Of a DNA stretch of 64,000 nucleotides, positions 38,278-52,400 are shown piece after piece. Position 1 is the stretch's first letter; every line of letters starts with the position of its first letter. Made by a program: the position numbers and the translations under genes. Below the pieces are notes generated by a model. That model was not told where the DNA came from and did no database searches. It worked only from the letters and a program-made list of their open reading frames with translations. Source of the stretch: Triops longicaudatus (lineage: Eukaryota; Arthropoda; Branchiopoda; Notostraca; Triopsidae). The DNA is taken from positions 186,001 to 250,000 of the forward strand of contig JAGQDJ010000047.1 in assembly GCA_022885665.1 (NCBI GenBank), in the 5' to 3' direction.

Positions 38278-40715
38278 CTAGGCTGCCACACTTAACTGGC
38301 TTTAGCTTGCACCCAAACGAACGCCGGGTCGTATAACGACTCGTCGTTATTCTCGTTAATAGCGATTAAATGACATCGATTTTCCACTATTTTTTTCACT
38401 TAAGTCTTTTTCTTCTATGTCCCTATTACTTCCAACTCCTATTGCACCTTCCCGTTGCATGTATGTTTGCGTATCAGCGCAACTTTTTCTGAGTAAAATT
38501 TCTAACTAATTAAGCAGACTTTGTTTAAATTTCGTAAACATGTCGAAATTTCTCTCCGGGAATTTTTTCACTGTTACCTTACAAAGATGTGTATTCGATG
38601 AAAGTTGCGATAGCACTGGAGGAAGTAAGCGGATAGAAAACTCATCTTATATATGTCGCGTGACCCTTCGCGTCCTTGCGGTGTGTGTATGTGTATGAAA
38701 AAGGGAGAGTGAATGTGCGTGTATGCGCACTGCACATGTATGGCAACTAAAACGCTGAGAAGATTAGAGATATTACAGTATTTAGAACGAAGACCATCCC
38801 ACCTTTAGCGACGAAATTATCTACGTCACGCCTACTTATGCAACACCTGCTTCTTGGCTGCTTTTATCAATGTACAAAATAATACTAAAAAAAATAAACA
38901 ATACCATCACGTTTTGACCGCCTGGTGTGGAATTTTTCAAAATGTCAAAGTGATTAAAATTTTAAATCCTAGTTTCCTTCAATTTCGAATTGGAATTCCC
39001 TACTGCGCCCCCATTTATGCCATCATATGTATATCCCGAACAGCTGCTGCTATTTCGAGAAACTAAAATTTTTTATACGGTAAAGCATTCTGAATAACTC
39101 ACAGTTTCTTCATCATCTGGAAGAGAAAGAAATCAATTAACGGTAAATTCATTCGAACGAAACGTTTCCTTGTGTACGACGGAGGAAGGAGAAAAAGCCC
39201 TCGTTTTTTGTTCATTTTCTCTCAAACGATTAACTTGCCCAGCAGAGTGGAGAAGTAATTGAATACAAATCATAAGAAGTATATTCATTCGCTCACAGAA
39301 ATGGTGAAAGAAATACAGTTCTCCAAAGCATATAAAAAGAGATTTTTTAATAACATCAAAAGTTTCATTCAAAGCTTAAAAGTCAAAGCTCTGTGCCTTG
39401 TCGTTTGCTTAGCTCACGCATGAAAAAGAGAAGGGTGAAAAAAAGACAGCTCTCGCAAACATTTTGGTACGAAACTTCAATTGAATTAGCCAGACAGAGG
39501 CAAAGAAGGGGTGTCACGCTTTGCTCTCCTACAGTAAACCTTCGCAAGAATGCTTCTGAACAAGACTGAGAGTATTAAGGACGAACTTTCATAAAGAGTA
39601 CTAGTTTTCTTCAAAGCTTTCTAACTTGCTCAAGCGGCAGAAATTTCCACTGACAATAACTAGAGCTGCGGAAACGTCCAGTTGACTAAGAGCTCCCAAC
39701 GACGAAAATGGTGTACATAATGAGTGGTGAGACAGAAAAGACATTTAGAAAAAGGTGACGCGAGTACGCGAGACAAGTGACAAGATATACTACGTGGGGT
39801 TGTTCCCATTTAGCCCAATCTGCCGACTGTCAAATTTACCACCTCAACCCCTCCTCGCCAATCAAGGGTCTGTCGACTGACAGACATCGACCGACAGCAA
39901 ACCTACATCACGTCACCTTTCCACTACAGAAAAAAACTATCATTTCTAGCTGCGCAGCTTCAACTTATGATTGGCGCATCTTCTACACCATCTGGCGAGC
40001 ATCCGAACAACGAACTACAATTTCCGTGTACCGCAGAATAGTCAGGGGAAAATTAGAAAAAATTAAAGTGGAGTTTCAACTAGAAAATACAATAGGCTTC
40101 GAAACTTAGAACCTGAGAGACAGTATCATGTGAAAAATCTCCTTGTGGAGTATATGAATGCCTAACGATAAGCCAAAAAAGCATAGAGCGTGAAAGCGGT
40201 AGTCTACGATGCACCCGTAAGATGGCGTTGGTTGACTCTAAAGTAATCCGCAACGGAAAGTACGCATACGCAACGGAAAGTAATCCATGTCGACAACAAA
40301 GCCTCAACGCATTCTTTGCTTGCAATCAGCCATTTTCCCAGTCAAGAAACGTTTTTCTCCACGTTTTAACAAAAAGACGAGAGATGAAAAGAGAAAGAAA
40401 AATTACTTTCAAACTACACCCATGCGACACTGCCACTGTAATTATTGTCTAATTTCTGCACACAAACGAGGAAAAATGCTCTGTATCGGCGTTCATGTGG
40501 AGGGAGAGAGTACGTGGTACTTTAGCACCCCTCACCCAAGGAATTGCAATGCGATTTCAAAGTTCTGCATTTGCACTCTATAACAGGGATCGTCAGAGTT
40601 ATCACACCCTGGCCGCCATTGAAATAGCACCATCAGCGAGAACTGAACGATAACGATTGCTGTCTCCAGTTGTCTGCTCAAACAGAGCTTATGGAGACAG
40701 GCAGGGTATCCCCCA

Positions 40716-40720
<5 letters not shown>

Positions 40721-40755
<35 letters not shown>
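40721..40755. repeat. Poly-A tract (35 A)
   Basis: Uninterrupted run of 35 adenines after a CCCCCACCCTC stretch. It could be the tail of an old retroposed sequence, but I see no flanking target duplication or recognisable body. Confidence 0.8.
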
Positions 40756-40758
<3 letters not shown>

Positions 40759-43700
40759 ATATTTTTTCGATTTCTTCTTGTTTGCTTACTAATTCTTACT
40801 GATGTACACAATACCAGGACGTTTTGTCTGTGAATACATCTCTTACAGTGACAAATACCAGAGGGTGAACGGTGCACACATGGAAACTCGGGTCAGAGGT
40901 ACTTTACAGTATGAGCATGCAAAATCCTAAGATTTCAGGCATGATATCACACACAGTTTGCATTTGTTTGCCTGGTTTTTCTAATGTAGCGAAAAGTAGC
41001 AAAAATTCAAGGGCTTTTGTTGTAAGAAGTGAATCAAAGGGGACATCAAACTGTTGTGAAAGACCGAGCAAGGCAACGAGAATGGCCCAAGCCTAATTCT
41101 CAGAAAAAAAACTATTAAAAAATCAACCACAGGTAATAAAGTTAGCACGTGCCTTTCTGAAGAACTCAAACGAGTGCGGTAGATATCCCTAACAAAGACA
41201 TTACCTTCAAAAAGGTTTCTTCAATTTTTGACAACTTTTTACAATATGATGCCATGACAATTTCCCATGTTATTCCCCTATAAGGGGTTTGTGTGTACTA
41301 GGGCCTTAAATACCGCATATACTCGTTCTAACAGAAACCCTAAAGGGAAAATGTTTGGCATATACAGAAGCTAATTTGTCTATTATTAACACGGAAGATT
41401 AAAACCCATTCCTTAGAGCTGAGAGGTCGTTACAAAAGTGTTCGATATAACGAGATGCTACTGTAGTTTTCCTTTTCTACACTTGTGAGATGAGGGCTTA
41501 TCAGGGCTGGTATCCAGGATTTTGATTTTTCGGTGTTTTCCATATGCATTTTTTAACACCTAGTAGATTATATTCATCATTATAAAATTAACATTTCTGG
41601 CGTGTTAAAACCCCTTACAACCTTCAGATTTCAGTGGTGAGTCTTATCAAGCTTCAATATCAAGATATGCAGTTTTGATATTATAAAATGAAATAAGAAA
41701 AAATGCAAAACTACACACTTCATTCACCGATAACAAATGGAAACATTCGCGGTAGGATCTGCATACGACACGCAGTAGTCAAGGTCCGCTCTGAAAGCCG
41801 TTCAAAGGAAGAGCCTATCGTGTTAGTCACTAGATGGCAGATAGAGTACATGCTCTGACCGAAAATTATTTACAAAAAAGGAACCAGATCCATTTGGGGT
41901 AATAATGAGAGAGGAAGAGCAATTAATTACCCAGTAAATGAGACGTTACTCTGGCAAGATGTTAATTAACCTTGTAGTTATTACTAGCGATCGTTCTTGT
42001 TTACAAACCTCGCAGGATAGTTTTCTAGACTACTATTTATTCCTAGCGAATATTTTTTTTTCTTTTATCGGTATTTCCTCAGAAACTGCAGCCTCCTATG
42101 AATGGAACTGCGTCAGAATATCACACGAGACGCTTTACAACGATCACTAAAACTTTTTATGTAACATAAAGCTTGACGTACTGAATGCAATTACGGACAA
42201 CGGGATCTCTTGTTCATGAACCGGTTAACGTAAGTGAGGCGTTCAAGCAGAAATCTGACAGGGCAGCTTTGGAGAAACCAAACGTAACTCAGGACAATTT
42301 CGTCCACAGAATTAAGCTGCTTTAAAGGCCAAGTTCAATTGCCTTTAGAAATACTCCATCTAATTGAAATCCTCATAAGGTCTCGGGTAATTAAGCCCTC
42401 TGCAGTAACACAATTCTAAATAAACTGACTCTTTATGTTCACCAATGAGTCTTAGAAAAAAAGACACAGTAGTTAAACAGCCATTTCTGCAGTCAGCGAA
42501 ATCTTAAAAGTGACTACGTTACTGAGAAAAGGAACAAGAATTTCTCGTCCAAGTACACATCATATACTATTCTTCGTATTTTTATCGACGCTCTTACGAC
42601 ATACCGAATTTCTAAATTCCAACAATGTTCGAAAACAGCCTCTCAGGAACCGAAAGTAAGTTTCTCTTAAATAAAGTCTGAAAACCACGTTGCAGTAATT
42701 TCGTTTCAATCTACAGTAACCTTTCTCTTTTCGCTGTCAAGAAAATGCATCACAGATGCAGTGCATTTGATACAGCTGTCTCTAAGATACAGTCCAATAT
42801 TTTCTACCGCCTTACTTAAAGACGCGTGGGCAAGAACTCCTCCGCAAACCTATGCAGGATTTTGCAACACTCTGCAGATTGGGTAGTTAGCGACTCCTAC
42901 CAATGTTTCCAAATATAACCGCATAGGTAAGCTACCGCCAACGCTCTACAAGCACACGACGCTATCCATACTTGTTTCTAAGGAAACTGCAGATCATACA
43001 AGTAATGAGTTAGAGAAAGTCCCATGACAGTAAAGCACAGTCGATTTCGAATAGACGGACAGGCTCGTTCGGAGTCGGAAAAAAAAACTAGGACAGAGCA
43101 TCACTGTAGGATTTCACGACAGTAGTGCAAGTATGCCACAATGAAATTCTAATAAGCTGCGAGCCTTTGAACGCTCGACGTGCACTACGCGTATTCTATT
43201 CACTGTCAGGTACAATACAGACTTGAGAATAAAGTTATCTATTTTTCATAGCCCTTTCATTTTTCCCCAAGTGGCAGAACTAATATGAAAACGAAAGAAA
43301 CGGAAAGTGTGGGTGGAGACACGAACGAAGCTTACACAAAATACAGGAAAATTCATTACTTCTCGTGCATTCCTAGCGTACATTACTGCAGCAAAAGTTT
43401 CTGGATGAGATTCTTAAGTATGGTGACCCAATTTCTTCTTTTCCTTATTCATTCCATTCAGCGTTCTTCATATGTCTCTTCCCTAATTCCAAGCGAGTCT
43501 TCCCTAATTCCGACCTTGGGAACAATATTTCTCCGGTACGAGGAGAAAGACTACCCTAGTTGCATCTCCAGACAACGTCAACGTAGACGTTACAACGAAA
43601 TAAGATCAATCTTTGTTCGTAACCAGACACGATTCTCAAAAATAAAGCCTTCACCACGTTACAATATGTATTTTTATTCAAATACTGTTATCATCTTTGA

Positions 43701-45547
43701 AAGCCCTTCAAAGCATTCTCGAATACTATACCAAACACTAGTGTTCACACAAAAGTAACTTAAACTTATACTTGTATGGTGAAGCCCTTTTATTAAGCCT
43801 CTATGGTGCTAAAATATGCACTGTGTTTCGCGGTGTATATGACTGTATGTTTATTAAGCAGTTGTCTATGAACTTAGACATAAATACTCAGGTACTACTG
43901 GAAAAATATTTAATTTGTCTTTGCGTGTTGTCCAGTAAAATATTTTCTAGGATAGGCATAAAAAAGCTTAGTAGAGTAAAATCGTGCAAAATCTGCTTGC
44001 TTAAAGCGGTAGCTCGGTAAAGCGATGACAGATAAAGGGGTTTATAGCGAATACCGAAATATTAATGACCTAAAGGGTTCCCTTCTAACGGGCTCAAATT
44101 ATAGATCGACGCCCATTGTCTGAAAGCTGCGAAGAAATTCAACATCATACATCAATAAGACCAAAATCTTGTTGGATTGCGGACAAATAGACATGGACGG
44201 TGGTACATTGGACACTCTCAAGACTGGTAGCACATGGTACTCCAGTAGCTAAACAAAAGGGTCAATAAAAGGCAGGGAGGAGTATCACGTCCTTCTTTTA
44301 AACGTATATCGTGTGTCGTAAACAGCATCCAGTACCCATCAGTTTGTCCATAACGGAGTCAGTATTTCTTGGGCATCGATTAATCTTTGACAAATGGCTT
44401 TTACTCACGCATTTAGTGTCTTTTAAACATTCCCGCTCCAACCTTATCTCGTCTCCCTTCCTTCACATGAGCCGTTTACATGGCCTAGGACAGTCTATAT
44501 AGCAAATGTTTTACCGGAAAGTAGCAGAGTAGACGGTTTCCTGTCGCAATAACACACTTTCTCTTCGGGGCTCCACGCCGGTATTGCAGCTACTTCGTTC
44601 TTCTTCTAGACTTTGGCTTTTAAAACGATGCTGCAGGCTGCGAAGGCGCACCCAGGTTTCTGAAACTCGAGAAGTCACTACGGCCATCGGGAGCTTTAAC
44701 CGTATTTCTTTATTTTACTGTCAGACTGCTGTTCCCCCGGAATGACAGAAACGACCGGAATCAAACCTGCAAACGAGCCAGCTTGTGCTCTTGATCCCAC
44801 TGAAAGCAGTGTCAAGGGTATAAGAAGTCTTGGGGGATGCTGAGAACCTTTTGTACTCTCTGTATGTATGTACTGAACATGTGGGGGAGATGAGAACGCT
44901 CCAAGGCGCAAAATCAGCCAGTACGGAGCTCATCCCATGTGAAATGTTCCTTTCCTGCCTCTCTTTTTTTTTTCAGGTGGAAAGCTGCCGCCGATTGCTT
45001 CAAGACAAGATTTTGTTTTGCAGTGGGGTAGAAAGAAAGAAATACCAGTGAGAAAATCCTCCGTGACCGGCTAACTTTTAAAAAGAACCCCCAAACTCCT
45101 TAAAAACATCCCTCAGTGTTTTGCAAGCAAAGAAGAGAAATACAACTACGGTATAGGTCGATGAGTTTCCACTCTTTTGTCTGCAAGGGGAAAAAATGTT
45201 TTCACTTTGGCGTCCCGTTCCTATTGCCTCCGGGGCAAAGAGAGTAAAAAGTTTTTGTATTCCTTCATTCCGGGATGCTCAACACGTTTTGACTCGAATT
45301 CCCAAGACGTTTAACGCTGCTCTGAACGATTACCCCGGAAGATCCCGAGGTTAGATGAAAAAATCTTTGTAATTCTTTGCAAACATATGGACTGGTACAC
45401 CATTTGAGTGTATTATGCTTGAAAAGCGCTCTTCAATGAGCTACTACTTGATAATGTTCGGTCCGAGGGACAAAGACAAAGAAGAATACGACATACAGTA
45501 ATGGCTGGAACAAAGTAAAGGCTTTTAAGCGGTTTAAACTTCCTAAC

Positions 45548-45798
45548 CTCATTTTGAGATGAAACGGATCACGGTGATCACGATCTTCCAGACTTAGGGA
45601 AATAGGCCAAGCCATATGAAGCAAAGACTCCCTGAAGATGGCTTCCCAGCCCCAATGGTACCCGCCGGTGTGATTACATGACGACACGTGCTCGGAACGT
45701 ACTAGTCGTTTCCTACGGCTTAATGCCGTCGAGGAATTTGATGGCGTAGTCCCGCTTGCATTACGGACCGGTGACCGCCCGTTCTCACTAATTGGCAT
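45548..45798 (-). CDS. Candidate first coding exon of an unknown minus-strand gene
   Basis: Starts at an ATG in a textbook Kozak context (GCCACCATGC). It runs 83 codons (MPISENGRSPVRNASG..., SRRKRLVRSEHVSS, SLEDRDHRDPF) to a possible donor ATGAG|gttagg, leaving in phase 2. The region is GC-richer than its flanks. No domain is recognised, no in-phase partner exon was found, and the frame also continues to a stop at 45433. It could be an upstream exon of the GARNL3 locus, a separate gene or chance. Confidence 0.25.
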
Positions 45799-48046
45799 GG
45801 TGGCTGATCAACACAGCAGATCGTTACAAAGAAGACAGAATATTCATCTCACGCAGTACTTTCATCCAAATTTCCTTAAGAGCCCTGACACTAGAATTTC
45901 CATTCCGAATAAACTCAGCGAAGCTTCCACAAGACCCTTGTTTACAGGCTCCTTAATCCAATACCAAGCCTCAGCCTTTTGTTCATTCCCTCGGAAAAAA
46001 AATACATCTCTTTGTGTCACATTTTTCAGGCCTTTGTCACGACTTCGTTTCTTGTATACACAAACGCATACACTCACGGCAAGACGGAGACTACAGAAAT
46101 ATCTATCACGAGCATGTATTACAAGGGAGCAAATGACCACCCTCCGCACAGCACGGAATTCGCTACCAGACTGCACAGAGGAACTCCCAGTAACGACTGT
46201 CAGAGCGAGAGAAAAAATGCTTCTAAATTGCTAACCCTCACTTCCCTTATCCTAAGGCTTACTCTCATCCCTAGACCCACCCTATTCACTCCCAATCCTT
46301 GTGCGACACTTTCTTCGACTTTCTTTCATCTCTGCTCGACAAAGAACGACGGAACAATACAATGCTCGTACACAAGTGGACATAAACTATCCAAGTGTTC
46401 TCATTTCATAAATAAGAAATTTCACGACTCCTACCAGGAAACCATTAAAAATTCCCACATGGTGGCTTGCGTCAACCGTCATCGATTTGACAAAACGCCA
46501 GGGAAAATAAAACTCAATCGCGACTCCGTATGTGGTCTCACAATAACCGAAAGATATAAGCAAAGACTTCAAGAAGCCCCACGCAGGCTTTACTCCTTTC
46601 GATACCCTCCTACTAGTCAGCGCCGATATCCTCCTTAACTGCTCCTGTGGAACCAACCCCACGAACCCTCTTTTCTTCGCGCCAACCACAGATACCCTCC
46701 GGGTCGATGAAGCGGACGGGAGCAACGCAACAGTTTTTGCGGGAGGTACAATTCCTCCCTTCAAACCATTCACCCTTCAGGCACACACACGCACACATTT
46801 ATCCCATCTAGCCGAAGACGTCTCACACCATAAGCCATTTCCCTATTCCTCGTAATACAAAGAAACGTATGAGCGCGATGACACGTCTCTTCTGACGGGG
46901 TGGCCTATTTCGCCTTCGGCATCGATTTCCGTTTTCTTGCTTTACACGACCAGCAAAGGCTCATAGAGAATGTTAAGCTCGAGCGTTTCTTTTTTGTTCC
47001 ACGAGGTACTCAAAAACTCGTTTTGCATATTCGTAAGCAGCAGAAATAAACGACTTGCGGATCATTGCCTTTATGATTTTTTTTCACTTGCAAAATCGTC
47101 CAGTGGTATGATTTGGAACTTGCTCAGATATCCAGAAAGTTTTTTTTTTTTGCGAGATGTATAAAAATACAAGTGGTAGAAAAACGAGATGCTAACATAA
47201 TCAACGAATGTCAATCTTCCTCAAGCATTTTAGTGATGTGTGGCGTCGAGGGATTTCAGCAGGAGAGCGGGCTTAACTGGAGTAAAACTGGGTGCCAGAG
47301 AAGTTTGGGTCCTGGAATGAATAGCTCGCTGTTTGACTAGTCTCGTTCTAATCTGTAAACCAAGCAAACAGAACTACCAATCCGCTTAAAAGGAGAAGAG
47401 CGTACTTTCTTTTATCCTCGCCCAACTTCCGTAATTTCGTAGCATACATAATGAAGTATTTTATCCTTTCTTGCCTTTTTAGTTCAAATCCCAGTTCAAA
47501 TGTACTCTCGTTAAACTGCCCTCGACTTTCAACACACTGAGACAGTGGAATCGTTTTAAATTGTGACATTTTTTCGAAAAGGAATGGCGGGAACCGGAAA
47601 GTTGTTCTCTATTATCTCGTAAGAAGTAATTTAAACCAAGTCAGTGAGAGAGAAAAAAAACATGTGTCATTCGAAACTGAAAAAACTTCAGCATTTTGTA
47701 GTGAATTGAGGTGTCAAGGCTCACGAAACGGAATGCTTTCATTTAAGGAAATTCGCCTGAGATTGTATAAGCAATAAATAAAGCGATTATTGACCTTATT
47801 CCGAACATATTTAGATAAATGAACTTAATATGTCATTGAGACAGCTAATGCCTTATAATTTAACTTCGGCTTCAATAAGCTTGGCCAATGAGAAAAAAGA
47901 AAAAAAAAAGTTTGCTACAAGAGCGGTTGTCACAAAATCGGTAGCATTTGGCTTCCAAGACTACATTATTGAGTATTTCTTGTTACTTGCCGTTACACAT
48001 AATGTAGATCAGTAACACAGAAGAATCCGGTTTTGTCTCTCTAAGA

Positions 48047-48254
48047 CAGTGGTGCCCAAACTACGGCCCGCGGGCCATATCCGGCCCGTGAAGGTGCCTC
48101 AAACGGCCCGTTCATTTATACCGCTCATGTATATCACTGCATAATTTCATTTTTAACGTCGGCATGATTCTGGCGAAACCGGAACATTCAGGCCCGCGAG
48201 ATTTTATATCATGTCGCGCGCGGCCCTTGGGTGAAAAAAGTTTGGCCACCACTG
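48047..48254. mobile_element. Non-autonomous hAT-type DNA transposon (MITE), 208 bp
   Basis: The terminal inverted repeats are CAGTGGTGCCCAAACT at the left and AGTTTGGCCACCACTG at the right, 15 of 16 matching. They are bounded by perfect 8-bp target duplications CTCTAAGA (48039-48046 and 48255-48262). The interior carries GGCCCGCGGGCC and CGCGCGCGGCCC motifs, a pattern familiar from hAT/Charlie-like MITEs. No transposase frame is present. The intact duplication suggests a fairly recent insertion. Confidence 0.93.
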
Positions 48255-49372
48255 CTCTAAGAGGACGGCGCCGACAGTACTGACAAAAACAGATTTATAC
48301 TGGAAATTGGGAAACAAAGGAACACAGATCACGCCTGAATCCTAATAATAAAGAACACTGGCTCACATTGCCATGGGTGTTGCTAGAAATGGACCTACTT
48401 CGTAATCCAGGGGTCAGCTGCGTTTCCTGCCTTACTTATCAGCGTTTTTTTTTTTACTGTGACGTTAAGAGAGCGATACGCCCCTTCACGACACGAAAAT
48501 TAACTGAAATGGGTTTGCTTATTATCAGTGAGCCCCACAGCTAACAAAATTATACTAAGAAACAAAAAAAGAAAGAAAAATATCTCAATGTTAGGAAGCT
48601 GGGGCAATCTATCCAGTTTCCTGGATAATATGGAAAAGGGGGAGAAACTCCAAACGAAATGACCCGAAAATGGGACTCGAACTGGGTTACGGACATTTTC
48701 TTTCGTTCACTCCAACGTAGGAAATTGGTCAATCCCGCGAGAATAGAGAGCTATCTACATAACAAAAAATGTTACCTGTTTGGTAAGCTCTCCTTCCTGA
48801 ATGCTAGAAGTCTTGCTACTGTTCTGTTTTCCTGAAGCGCCTTTTATCATGATCTTCGTTCTTTCTGGAAAGTCGGACGTTCATACTGTATATTTACGGG
48901 AGTCAAGGTCGGTCATCGATGAGGGTCAAAGCTAATACGGATTCGAGACTTCAACGATGCTAAGCATCCATGTAACGGCGTAAAAACTGCGAACCTGTAA
49001 ACAGACGATAAACCAGAAAACGTGAAAAAAAAAATATAACACTAAAAATGCGCGAATGACACTACTATGACGGTTGACTAGGTCAGACTTATGGTAATTA
49101 TTTACGTCGCTACTTAACTAGTGCTGACGTCATATTCACACGACATATTTTCAATTAATATTTTAAGGAGTAAGTAAATCACATTAGCAACGAAGATAAG
49201 TGCTCAAAAATAAAGAACTGAAACGACGTCATTAAAACTAAAATAAAAAATCCGAAAATTGTCAGAACGTAGGCAAAGCTGTACCATATACTTCTGGTTT
49301 TGGGGACACGAGCTTTTTTGAGAGGAGAGTTTACCCCATAGCCTTTCCTTTGAGTTAAGAATAAACTAAGAT

Positions 49373-49428
49373 AAGATAAACGGGAAAGTAAGATAAACTA
49401 AAGTAACTAAAGTAAGATAAACGGGAAA
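49373..49428. repeat. Direct repeat AAGATAAACGGGAAA (two copies)
   Basis: A 15-bp unit occurs at 49373-49387 and 49414-49428, joined by AGTAA/ACTAAAGTAA-like degenerate repeats. It looks like a small decaying minisatellite. Confidence 0.75.
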
Positions 49429-52400
49429 TTTTAAAAGTTGAATGAATGAAAACCACGGGAAGGAACTGTAAATTAAAACGCGCATTAAGAACACGTTTAA
49501 CACCCGTCGAGTACGAACACGCAATCTTTTATTCTATTTGTGAGTGCACGAAAGTGGGTCATGAAAATTACAACGCAAATATTCAAACGGGTCTGGACAT
49601 GTTCCCAAAAAAAATCCGACTCTGGACCAAGTATTACGCTTTGTAAAACAGGAGTTAAGGACTGACCTTCCGTAAATGTTTCTTTCCTGTTTACTGCATC
49701 TCAAATAAGCAAGTACTTCATACCAGGGTACGGGGAATAGTAACACACACAGCTATACGGAAGTGTGAAAAGCTATGCACGCGCATTAAACCTGATTTCA
49801 TATGAACTGCTTTCTCTTGGATATAAAGACGCTTTTTTTTTCGTCGTTTCTGAAACTTCTATCTACTCTTACTGAAAATTTATTGGATATTTTAGGTCCT
49901 GACTGAGTTCAAAAGGTGTTTTATGAGCTTTAACACATGTTTACAAGCAAACTTGAACGTAAATAGTTTTCCTTGGCTGAAGAGTAAATAAAGCAACAGA
50001 AAGCTCCAAAACCCCAATCCTGTCCACCTTGACACAAGTTCAGGTCAATGCTCGGAACGGGAGACGTGCACAGGTGTGCTCCTAAAAGGCCTGCGATTTC
50101 CAATTCCCATTCCGTCAGTCCGCATACTAAACACACGAACGACGTTTATTTGAGATTCTGTCACAACACGAGATAAGATGTCAAATTTATGCTTACCCAA
50201 AAATTTATAAATAAAATTACTATATTTCTACAAAAGAAAATTTGGATGTTGATAGCGAAATACACAAGATAGACATGACTAAACAGGTTTGAGCTTTAAA
50301 AAACAAACTTGAAGAGCAACTTGTCACGAGTCACCGAAGACATAACGGTTTGAAAGGTATCGAGTTGAAGTTGATTGGGTTTAAAAAAATAAATAAATAA
50401 AAAGAAACGTAATTTCACTGAGTATCCACGACTACACTTTGAACGATTGCTCTTATCCTTGTGACATTATAACTTGTTTTCAGCGTTCTGCGAAGAGACA
50501 GGTTTTAAAAACAAATTTGAATTAATATTGAGACCCGATAAAAAAAATATAGTTTGAACGGTGCTGTGAGGGTATTTTAGTTTAAAAGTCGCAATTATTG
50601 GCTTCTGGTAATTTACTGCCAGCTTCCTATAAATATGCCGATAAAATTAACTAGTCGTTGAAGGAAAATTTTGCGTAAGTTTGTTTACACCATCTTCTTT
50701 ATGCCTTGCATGATGAAACGTTGCCAGAAGTTCGACAGAATGACGCATAACGCCCAAAAATATTCAAAAGCAAAACGTGGAATAAGCAAAACGCAGGTGA
50801 GAGTTTTTAAAATTGTCGCAGGCTATGAAAAAGTTGTGGAGATTGCGCTGTGTTCGTAGGGTACACATCAAGAGTTATAAATTTAAAAAGGCCTATACGC
50901 TACCAAAAACTCCGCTACTTTGCTTGGAGTTGGGTTTTCACATTTGAGCTTTTAACAATGATTTCCTTCGGGACAACAAGGGTGTTGAACAGACAACCCC
51001 CACAACGGTTTATCGAAGAATTGTGAAGCTTTTCTTTCCTCAACATTAAGCTAGCAGTACGCAGTGAGAATACTCCCTCAACGCTCCACTAATGAATCTA
51101 ATCACTACTCTTGACTGCTTTCGGTCTCTTGCATTACTTCGAATGTTACGACCGAAACTACTCATAATACGAAATAGTCTTGCCATTACGGGTTCCGTAC
51201 CATTAAGGAAAAATTGAGCTTACGTTTACTGCTACTTATAATAGTGCTAACAACAATTCAATTTAAATGATAATATGCATAAACAGAACGCGAACGAGGT
51301 TTATGCGAACGCATGACAAAAACTTTTACACGAGTCTAACCGGAATAAACAAAAATTGTGGGAAACTGGAGATTGAAAAACAAAAACATTTCCGTTTTCT
51401 TTCCATTTTAATGTAGGCAATACTGAAGTTTTCCTCGAATTTTCGTAAATTTGCATAGGAACTTTTTTATTAGCTATTCTAGTATATGTTAAGAAGAAAT
51501 CCTTAGTCTCACTCTGTATTAGAAATCTTATCTCAGGACATCAGACAGACATGTGCTGTTTCCTTCTCCTTCGACTTTGAGTATTTTTATGAGACTCGTT
51601 CTTATTAAAAAACTTTTAATGCCCTTGAAAATGATTTTCATTCTCTTGTTCGCGTTTTCGGCCGACAAAACGCGAGAATGAATACAGGCAAACAAAGCGG
51701 TATTATGATAGCTGGTTAAATTGTTCGGATGTATTTCTTACTAACTGTAAGGCATCAAAATCCCTAAATTCTTTCAGTTGAAAACAGAAAATAATATTTA
51801 ATACGAGAAAACAAATATCCGCTTTTCTATCTGTTTAGGCAATTTGTATTCGTAAACCCTGTCCTACTTTGTGTCCCATTGGAAACAAGAAAGACTTCTT
51901 TAATAGAAAGGCAAAAGAAGGTTTCATAATGTTCTCATCCCTGCTGAACTCTTAACGAAGTTGAAGACAAGATAAGCGCAGTTGTTGGGTAATTTTGGGA
52001 TCCAATATGGATACAAATAGACAAAAAGGTAACTAGGGCCGAAGCAATCTTCTGCAACAATGAACCAGAAATACCAAGTTTTTGAGGAAGATATTAATTC
52101 TCGAAACTTAATACTTTCACAAATTCTTGACAGAACTCGGATTTAGAAAAAGGAATAAACGTAGCCATAAATGAATCGGAGCAAGAATTTGGCCCACTTT
52201 TACACATTTCGCAATTGAAAAATCCTAACCAATGTGGTATTATCAAAAAAGCTTACCTACACATTACAGGGTTACTGACACTCTTATAAATACGCTACTA
52301 AGTAATTGTTCAAAACACTCATTAGAAAAGTGCAGCAGACACTAAACGCAAGCTCTACTCAGGGTTTCGGCTCAGATGGGGATTTAGTATGGATTTTTTC

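Noticed and set aside
40560..40755. Possible processed pseudogene or SINE ending in the 35-A tract
   Set aside because: No target-site duplication, pol III boxes or recognisable gene body upstream of the tract.
48640..48720. tRNA-like motif (minus strand GTTCGAGTCCC)
   Set aside because: No acceptor stem, D arm or anticodon arm can be folded around it, and the T stem does not pair.
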